A DNA stretch of 64,000 nt from Laccaria trichodermophora (taxonomy: Eukaryota > Basidiomycota > Agaricomycetes > Agaricales > Hydnangiaceae): positions 4,464,001 to 4,528,000 of the forward strand of contig JACTVC010000002.1 in the NCBI GenBank assembly GCA_018417955.1, read 5' to 3'. How positions within the stretch are numbered: position 1 is the stretch's first letter; every line of letters starts with the position of its first letter. Shown here in pieces: positions 57,258 to 64,000 of the stretch. Position numbers and translations under genes: made by a program. Below the pieces are notes generated by a model that saw only the letters and a program-made list of their open reading frames with translations, searched no databases and was not told the origin of the DNA.

Positions 57258-59914
57258 ATGATCAGACTCTGGCCGGGAGATAATAATAATGGTAGTGGCC
57301 AGCTCACTCCTCGAGCTGAAAAGAATCCTTTTGACCACCACCACCATCATCCAACAACTTTACATCATACCTATGTCCCTAGTCCAGGTCCTTCAACTCC
57401 AACAACTCACCCACTGCTCGCAACCAACTCGCCATTTATTCCTCCTTCAACTCTCGCCTCCTCGGCTTATGGCGGCGGCGGATCGGTCACATCGGATCTC
57501 ACGCCCACTGGCACTTCCTCACTCGGCGGTTTTCCTGCTGCTCAGCCAACTACCCAGCTCTCTCTTCATGCTCCCGTCTTTAATATGCAGCAACCACCCC
57601 CAGGTAATAGAAACAAGTCTCTCGCTTCTATCATCACTTCCTCCCCTTCAACTCCACCACAAACGACAGCTTCAAAGGGCCAGATTCATGTCAAATTGAT
57701 TCAGGCTAGAGGACTCAATGTTCGCACCATGCACGCCCGCCCTTATGTCGTCGTCCAGTTCGAGCAAAACGAGTTTGTCAGCAGAGATCCAACGGACGAG
57801 ACAGACAAGGAGGTTAAAGGAACCGCTATATCTCGTCAGCCTTCTTCCAACGCAGTATCAGCATTAGGCGCGATCGGTTCCAAAGCTGCCGCTCTCGACG
57901 CGAGCAAGAAGGGAAGCAGAGCCAGTTCAACAAACCCCTCACCATCTTCCTCCGTTGCACCAAAATCTTCTTTGCCACCCATAGGCGGTGCCCCCAACGG
58001 CCTCTTTGGTCGTCTCTCTGCTAATAATCCAGTTTGGAAACATGAAGTCTCCTTGTACGCCCTGTTCTTTACTCATCTTTGAGCTTACCCACCTTTTTAC
58101 TAGTGATGTCACATCGGAAGAATCGCTTATTACTTTCAACGTTTACGATCGCGCAGTCTCGGACCAGGGTTTTCTGGGCACAGCTCAAATCAAACCTGCT
58201 CTAGTTCACGACCACACCGTCGACCAATGGTACAAGTGAGTATTCCCCTTATACCTTTGCTATCCAACAACTGATTTATTTATTAGGCTCCGGCCGTTTG
58301 AAGACGAAGTGGTCAGTGGGGAAATGCGTGTCCAAATCACCTATGAGCAATACAAGGTACGCATCGATGCCATCACTTTTTTTCTCACGTCACCTGATAG
58401 CTTGCTAGACGAAACGGGCACTTACCCCACGCGATTTCGAATTTCTCAAGCTTATCGGTCGAGGCACCTTCGGCAAGGTTTTTCAGGTCCGAAAAAAGGA
58501 CACTAAGCGCATTTATGCCATGAAGGTCCTGTCAAAGAAGGAGATTGTTGCCAAGAAGGAGGTCGCGCATACCATCGGAGAGCGCAAGATTTTGCAACGC
58601 TCTCTGGAGTCACCGTTCCTCGTCGGCCTCAAATTCAGTTTCCAGACGGACACCGATCTCTACTTGGTGACGGATTTTAAGAGTGGCGGTGAACTGTTCT
58701 GGCACTTGCAGCGCGAGACGAGATTTAACGAGGAACGCGCCAAATTTTACATTGCCGAGTTGATCTTGGCCTTGGAGCACCTGCACAAATATAATATTGT
58801 ATACCGGTGCGCATATATATTTTTTCTGTGTTTTTTTCTTGTTTCATCATCTCTGTATGATAGGGATCTCAAGCCAGAGAATATTCTCCTGGACGCGACA
58901 GGGCATGTTGCACTCTGCGACTTTGGTCTCTCCAAAGCTGATTTACGACCTGACGAACTTACGACAACGTTTTGTGGTACAACAGAGTACCTCGCTCCGG
59001 AAATTTTGCTAGACGAACAGGGATATTCCAAAATCGTCGACTTTTGGTCTCTAGGAGTGCTCCTTTTTGAAATGTGCTGCGGTTGGAGCCCGTTTTACGC
59101 AGAGGACACCCAACAGATGTACAAGAACATTTGCTTTGGCAAAATTCGATTCCCAAAAGGCGTTATCAACGAAGATGGGAAACAATTTGTTAAAGGGGTA
59201 AACATTGCCAAAATAAAAGAAATTGCAATAAAGCTGATCGGCGCCGAATAGTTGTTGAATCGAAACCCGAAGCATCGCCTGGGCGCTCAACGAGACGCCG
59301 CCGAACTCAAAGAACACCCGTTTTTTAGCAACATCGACTGGGAAGCACTCTCTCTTAAACAAGTCACGCCGCCATTCAAACCCGTTGTCGAATCAGACGA
59401 ATCGACCAGCAACTTTGACCCCGAGTTTACCTCTGCCGACATCCGGGACGTTGGCGTTGTGGACATGGATTTGGACGAGGAAGACCCCTCCGAGGCATGG
59501 GTATCGCAATCAATCGGTACCTCCGTTCATACGCCAAACGGCCCATTAGGCAGTGAACGACCGGCAGGCAAACCGCTGAGTTCCATTACCAACGGATCAT
59601 CGCACGCATCTACCTCTAAAAGCATTCAGATCAAGCCCAAGAAGATGAGGAGAGAGTTGTTGGGTAGCCCGCTGACGAACAGCGTGCAAGAGAATTTCAG
59701 AGGGTTCACTTACTCGGGCGGTGAGAGCGTGATCGCGCCGATGATGAATGCGCATGCGAAAAAGGATAAGGATGAGGAAGCTGTCGATGACGAAGAGATT
59801 CCAGAGGTGACGACGGAAGATGAGTTTGAAGACTTTGGGAAGAGCGCCGGAAGGTACGCAAACGCGCGACGGAAGGGCCTCGGGTTTAGCTCGTTGGACG
59901 ACGACATGACATGA
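57258..59914 (+). CDS. SCH9: AGC protein kinase SCH9 with C2 domain
   Basis: TORC1-regulated kinase of growth, the fungal S6K/Akt counterpart. Exons 57258-58054, 58104-58235, 58287-58356, 58409-58806, 58864-59197 and 59252-59914 (797 residues). A His/Pro/Ser-rich N-terminus (HHHHH run) precedes a C2 domain (about 145-330: GQIHVKLIQARGLNVRTMHARPYVVVQ, SLITFNVYDRAVSDQGFLGTAQI). The kinase has GRGTFGKV (350-357), Lys372, YRDLKPEN (Asp467), CDFG (485) and T-loop TTTFCGTTEYLAPE (Thr about 501). A turn motif and the hydrophobic motif FRGFTY lie near 728-733. The phosphorylated Thr of that motif is the TORC1 site in Sch9. An upstream in-frame ATG (57168) would add 30 untypical residues; I prefer 57258 (ACCATGA). 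Confidence 0.95.
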
Positions 59915-60256
59915 ACATCTTTTCAAGACGTCACGCTCCTAAATAACGGCTGGTGGCCTCGTGTAATATCTATCTATCCTTGCACCCATCATCACTGCAT
60001 GCAGACAGTACCCCCATGTACCTACCCCCCTTTGATGTGACATTTTAGGTATGTAAGTTGTAAAGTGTAAATATGGCCTGTCTGCTACTTGTACCCATTG
60101 AACCTCTATAATATATACTTTAATAATAGCGATTCTCGTGCGACCTTATGGACAATTTACACCCTTCCTGGAGAGGAAAAAAAATTAAGGCTGACAATGC
60201 GAACATACAGTATGCGATAGCAAAATAAATAGGGGGTCGTCTATTGCGGTCTATGG
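59915..60256. other. Convergent 3' region between SCH9 and AIM32
   Basis: 342 bp of AT-rich sequence between two converging stops. It contains AATATATACTTTAATAATAG near 60110 and an A-rich run at 60176-60186. This probably holds both polyadenylation sites. No gene seen. Confidence 0.5.
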
Positions 60257-61645
60257 TTACCAGTCGTTAAGGCTCTTGCAGTTAGGTCTTGAGAGATTCA
60301 AACCTCCCCGTAGGAGGGGCGGTAAAACGAGACCCTTGATGATGGTGTTTTCCACAATCGAATCGACGTCGTGCGGTGTGACGCGGCCATACCAAACGCC
60401 GGAACCAGAGGGTGTGTAAATCTGGGGTGAAACGTGAGGGAGCCGGCGGAATCAATTGAGGCAATCTGGAACCGTGAAACACGCACGATGCAGTTACCGG
60501 CGTACTTGTGCCCGCCGACATGTGAGGTCTTGATGATGAGAGCACGTTTAGATTCCGTGCTGTCCCGGAGATGTGATGCAATGTTCTCCTCTCGCTCTTC
60601 TGGAGTGACGTCCATTTCCTCCAACGGAGGCCCCATGGTCAAAGAAGGACACTCCACGTGCTTGACGGCTTCCCATCCTTGGGATTCTAATGATGTGATG
60701 AAGGCTAATCGAGGCAGATGACTCAATGTGGGCAATTGCGGAGGTCAAAAACAGGTATTAGATACCGACCGTGTTCCAGTTTGGGTGCAGCAATTCCACA
60801 CCTATTATCCCGTTTTTTATGAGAACCTGACTGATCAATGAGGAAAATGAACGTGAAAGAAAAAAGCATGGGACTGACACAAGAGGATCACACAAGCGTA
60901 CGGTAATACCCAGGTCCTGAGTGGGCTTTTTTCCAGGAACGCACCACTGCGGCTGATTCCCGGGGCGACGGAGCTATCCCACAGATCCTGGGCACCTTGT
61001 ATGGAACGTCGGACCTCCGAAGCCACTTTGAAGTCGGGGAAAATGAGGACGGTTTCGTGATCTTCTTCGTGGCATAGTGTGTTGTGGCTTCCGTTTAATA
61101 TTGATGTCCTTGTAGACTGTGAGGGATTGAATAGGCCAGTTGATGGAGAGGAGGATTTCCCATTGGACGGAGGAGATGAGGGTTTTGGAGTGTTCAAAAG
61201 TGAACTTGTAGAGACCTGAAGCATGTAAGCTGCTAGAGAACCCGTTGCTTCAGTGACCTCGCGCTCCCAATCTGAGCGACCTGTGGAAATGACGATCTGG
61301 ATGGTATGGAGTCAGGCGAGTGGAGGAGGAGAGACCAAAAGATACCTGGCGGTGGTACGGCTTGACAGAGCCCAGCATTTGAGTGTCCATGTCGATGTCG
61401 AAGCGGCGAGGATAAGCTTCATGGTGTCCTGTGTGAAGAAGAATGTGTTCGTTATCTGATAACGAGAGCAAGTTCGCAAAATACCCACCCAAGTCACAGG
61501 GGTCGGAACATGACCGACAGTCCGCCAAAGAAACGGGTACGTCTGAGGCTTTCAGGGTGCTGCAAAGAGCGTCTTTTGCGTGGTCATGGTCGCAGTCGTC
61601 GGTGTGGCCCAAAACTATGGCCTGCAATTTTCTAAAGGAGTACAT
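60257..61645 (-). CDS. AIM32: AIM32-like sucrase/ferredoxin-like protein (thioredoxin-fold Fe-S protein)
   Basis: A 365-residue protein. Exons 61645-61489, 61428-61346, 61296-60879, 60826-60770, 60704-60487 and 60421-60257. Conserved motifs: CRSCSDPCDLGHHEAYPRRF, DMDTQMLGSVKPYHRQIVIS (motif DWEREV follows), VLPYACVILLCSHKKRDNRCG, GGHKYAGNCIIYTPSGSGVWYG and the terminal LPPLLRGGLNLSRPNCK. The CxxC, RCG and GGHKxAGN elements are those of the Suc/Fer-like family, whose Aim32 member in yeast is a mitochondrial redox/Fe-S protein. Intron placement was guided by these blocks. Its start lies 74 bp from that of the divergent sirtuin gene. Confidence 0.92.
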
Positions 61646-61719
61646 GAGGGGAAGGAGATAGGAATGAAGGGTACTATTAGTAGTCAAGTAATCTGATTAG
61701 ATATTCTATTATTTATACC
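61646..61719. promoter_or_regulatory. 74-bp divergent promoter AIM32/sirtuin
   Basis: Two divergent starts, both probably for mitochondrial proteins, share 74 bp. The side next to the sirtuin is AT-rich (ATATTCTATTATTTATACC). No specific site recognised. Confidence 0.45.
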
Positions 61720-62696
61720 ATGATGCCTTCCTCTGATATCAATGCCTTTCATGATCTCTTGCGTTCCTCCAAGAATATTATAGCAGTGGCAGGAGCAGGT
61801 CTCTCTGCTGCCTCGGGGATACCCACCTTTAGAGGTGCTGGAGGAATGTGGAGAAAGTACAACGCCATGTCTCTTGCAACCCCAGAAGGGTTCAGCAAAA
61901 ATCCATCTCTCGTATGGCAATTCTACCACTATCGAAGAGAGGCGTCAGCATTCTCCATTTTCAATTCACTTGCTCTGCATCTCATCCAATCCCATCTAGC
62001 GCTTTGAAAGCTCAACCAAATCCTGCCCATATCGCCCTCTCTTCATTCTCTCTCCCTTCCATCAGGCATCAGATCGCCCCAGAATCCACCTTTACCCTCA
62101 TCACCCAGAATGTTGACGGGTTCAGTGTCATCGCCGATAAGCAGATTCAAGCCAACGAGCCCCCCGCTGCCGATGAGCAGCCACGTCTCATTGAGATACA
62201 TGGCAGGCTCTTTGACGTCTTGTGCACTTCCCGCGACTGCGATCATATTGAATTCAATACCAGTTCACCCATCTGTGAAGGTCTCGCCGGAACGGAAGCT
62301 CACGTAGCAGCAGGAGACCTCGACCCAGAAATTCCCATCACTTCTCTTCCATGCTGCGCCAAGTGTGGTTCTCTCGCTCGACCGGGTGTAGTATGGTTCG
62401 GCGAAATGCCACATAAATTGGACGAGATTGACGAGATTGCTGCAAAGGCTGATCTATGCTTAGTGGTTGGAACATCCTCCACGGCAAGACCTTCGACTTG
62501 TGCCTCTGTCACTAGAAACACTGACTATGATCCGCAGGTGTACCCAGCCGCAGGTTATGCAGCGGAGGTTCAAGACCGAGGTGGAAAAGTAGCTGTCTTC
62601 AACCTGGACCGAAGCAAAGGAGATCACGACGCCGACTATCTCTTCTTGGGTCCATGTGAAGAGACCTTACCTCGAGCGTTGTGCCTCACAAACTAG
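61720..62696 (+). CDS. NAD-dependent deacylase, SIRT5-like sirtuin
   Basis: A 288-residue class III sirtuin. Exons 61720-61943, 62000-62483 and 62538-62696. Motifs: [18 protein letters not shown] (NAD-binding), [17 protein letters not shown] with the catalytic His, two Cys pairs (C..C before and CCAKCG after) for zinc, [24 protein letters not shown] and FNLDRS. Zinc ligands are intact. The Ala/Tyr/Arg residues typical of SIRT5 acyl-pocket (FYHYRRE near 68-74) are present, suggesting desuccinylase or demalonylase activity and mitochondrial location. Intron 2 (62484-62537) begins with GC, is 54 nt and stop-free; removing it restores the universal GTSSxVYP motif. Confidence 0.93.
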
Positions 62697-62831
62697 CTTT
62701 TGGGTTTAGCGGTAATGGGTTCATTAAGTGGAAAACAATGGCTAAATAACATGAATGTCGTCGAATAGCTATTGGAGCGCACATTGCAATAAGCATTATG
62801 GAAAGATAACTGAGACAATCACGTACGACGT

Positions 62832-63377
62832 TCATCTTCTATCCGCCGCTTCCAGTTCCTCCTCTTCGCGCTCCTTGTCTTCCCTATCGTTTTTCATCAG
62901 CGTCTCCGCTGATTCTTCCAGAACCTCCAACCCAGGCATCACATTGCCCGAATGAGTCACATCCACACCATAAAGCGCCTCGATGATCTTCAACTCTCTT
63001 CGTCGCCTAATTTGACTCCACTTGCCTGCCACTAGCGTGGGGCGAGTGGTGTTGGCGTGTGGATTCCACTGGCTCATTTTCGGTGCTTCACGCAAGTCCA
63101 TAACCTTGTCTTTCAGGCTCGTAAAGGTGACATCAGCAGTTGCCGGCAGTAGGTCGTTCGGATCCTCTGACGCGAAAGTTGCATCAATTCGCTTTCCAAG
63201 GTCCTCTGGCGTGATAAAGGTCTCAGATTGGTGGTAGAGGGATATGAGGGCTCGCATTTTTGCAGAGGGAAGGGAACGATGCGACAGAACATTAGGAAGG
63301 GATTTTGAGGAGGTGTCCGATGAGAAATTTCGTTTGAGCACGGATATCCGACGTCGTACACAACTTTGCAACGACAT
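62832..63377 (-). CDS. Small protein with mitochondrial presequence, possible mitoribosomal protein
   Basis: A single-exon frame of 181 residues. The first about 25 residues are Arg/Ser-rich without acids (MSLQSCVRRRISVLKRN), like a mitochondrial import signal. A motif MRALISLYHQSETFITPEDL and a following RIDATFAS recur in small fungal mitochondrial proteins, but I cannot name the family with certainty. Basic central part (GKWSQIRRRRELKII) could bind RNA. The C-terminus is a Glu/Asp/Arg helix. It converges on the sirtuin gene with a 135 bp gap. The ATG at 63377 is the first in the frame. Confidence 0.6.
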   Translation of the reverse strand: MSLQSCVRRRISVLKRNFSSDTSSKSLPNVLSHRSLPSAKMRALISLYHQSETFITPEDLGKRIDATFASEDPNDLLPATADVTFTSLKDKVMDLREAPKMSQWNPHANTTRPTLVAGKWSQIRRRRELKIIEALYGVDVTHSGNVMPGLEVLEESAETLMKNDREDKEREEEELEAADRR

Positions 63378-63423
63378 GGTGGTCACAGAAAAGGTAATTT
63401 ATAACAATAGTAAACAACGCGTG

Positions 63424-63990
63424 TTATAGATGTCCTTTAATTCCAGCTTTCTCCATCAGTACTCCTTCCTTCCTCTTTCTCTCGGAAGCCTTTTTCACAA
63501 GCCCAGGTGCCCGCCTGAGTTCCCGTTGTCCCACTTGCTGTATATGAACCGCGTCGGGGCCCTAAAAGGAGGTCGTCACGTCAGTGTTTTACTAGTACAG
63601 TTATTCCACGACACGTACATCGGCAATGCGAAGAGTACGGAGACCTGCCCACCGTCCAGCAAGTTCTTGGTCTTGAGAAACACCCTCAGCACCAAAGGCT
63701 TGGATTGCCCGGTCAATGACGGTCAACGCCATTTCAGGCACTACAAACTGGTTTATGATTGGTTCAGTCAAAATATACGAGAGATTCGGATAATTTACGA
63801 ACTTTCGCAATGCCGATTTCTTTCAGAGCTCCCTTGGCCTTGTACTTGTCGATCTACAGATACAACACGACAGTCAGAAACCATGGATAAACGTTTAGTT
63901 AGGTATTTACTTGCAAGGCGGCACTCAAAACGAGGAGCCTTGCGCTCTCGATTTCAGCCCGAGATTTGGCAATGTCAGCAATCACCGTAC
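63424..63990 (-). CDS. Acyl-CoA dehydrogenase family protein, 3' part only
   Basis: C-terminal exons of an acyl-CoA dehydrogenase (fatty-acid beta-oxidation or ACAD10/11 type). Visible exons on the minus strand: 63990-63911, 63853-63803, 63747-63619 and 63561-63424; a further intron begins at 63991 and runs off the window. Motifs of the helical C-terminal domain: [41 protein letters not shown] (a Q-x-F/Y-G-G/A-x-G loop near FAD) and the final [18 protein letters not shown]. The last, with GPDEVH-like residues, is typical of ACAD10/11-like enzymes of fungi. The substrate cannot be judged from the fragment. Confidence 0.9.
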
Positions 63991-64000
63991 CTTGTTAACC

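Overview
The window is a gene-dense piece of a basidiomycete nuclear genome, most likely an Agaricomycete. The evidence is the short introns (mostly 46-62 nt, GT-AG with CTNA-type branch points), intergenic gaps that are often under 150 bp, and proteins typical of mushroom-forming fungi: a DUF6533 membrane protein, a Trp/Gly-repeat protein, and fungal enzymes such as homoisocitrate dehydrogenase. I built 35 protein gene models by joining exons by eye. All internally complete models keep an open frame across their introns. I saw no tRNA, rRNA, transposon or CRISPR array.

Layout, left to right. 1-7.5 kb: kinesin-8 (runs off the left edge), dihydroorotase URA4, a mitochondrial cytochrome-b5-reductase-like flavoprotein, and a C2H2 zinc-finger protein. 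7.7-17.2 kb: two large minus-strand genes, a 1970-residue coiled-coil protein with a GAS2/GAR microtubule-binding domain and a WG/GW-repeat protein. 17.6-24.4 kb: a single-pass membrane protein, LYS12, CDT2, ARL1 and a WKF-domain protein. 24.6-32.1 kb: HEM1, ARG8, the spliceosomal CWC21/SRRM2 protein and an alpha/beta hydrolase. 32.4-47.5 kb: the m6A methyltransferase IME4/METTL3, a Zn-cluster protein, an NDUFAF2-like protein, SFR1/MEI5, SND2, a multi-Myb SNAPC4-like factor, TAF8, riboflavin kinase FMN1, mitochondrial uS11m, QCR9 and an RS-domain RRM protein. 47.6-64 kb: the sterol transporter NPC1/NCR1, DPH1, a DUF6533 receptor-like protein, a frame-disturbed membrane protein, SCH9 kinase, AIM32, a SIRT5-like sirtuin, a small mitochondrial protein and the 3' end of an acyl-CoA dehydrogenase.

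Most genes are housekeeping genes and do not form one pathway. Several serve mitochondria (HEM1, ARG8, QCR9, uS11m, AIM32, NDUFAF2-like). Others serve gene expression (TAF8, SNAPC4-like, IME4, CWC21, RS protein) or TOR/sterol/trafficking functions (SCH9, NPC1, ARL1, SND2). The striking physical feature is strand alternation: twelve head-to-head pairs share promoters of about 65-520 bp, and most convergent pairs are also very close.

The observations most worth checking are the WG/GW-repeat protein as a possible Argonaute-binding platform, two GC-AG introns, three stop-free introns of 3n length inside conserved enzyme motifs, a run of three back-to-back intron-like units in the DUF6533 gene, and a gene at 56.3-57.1 kb whose reading frame appears broken. 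I did not find a clear new multi-gene system.
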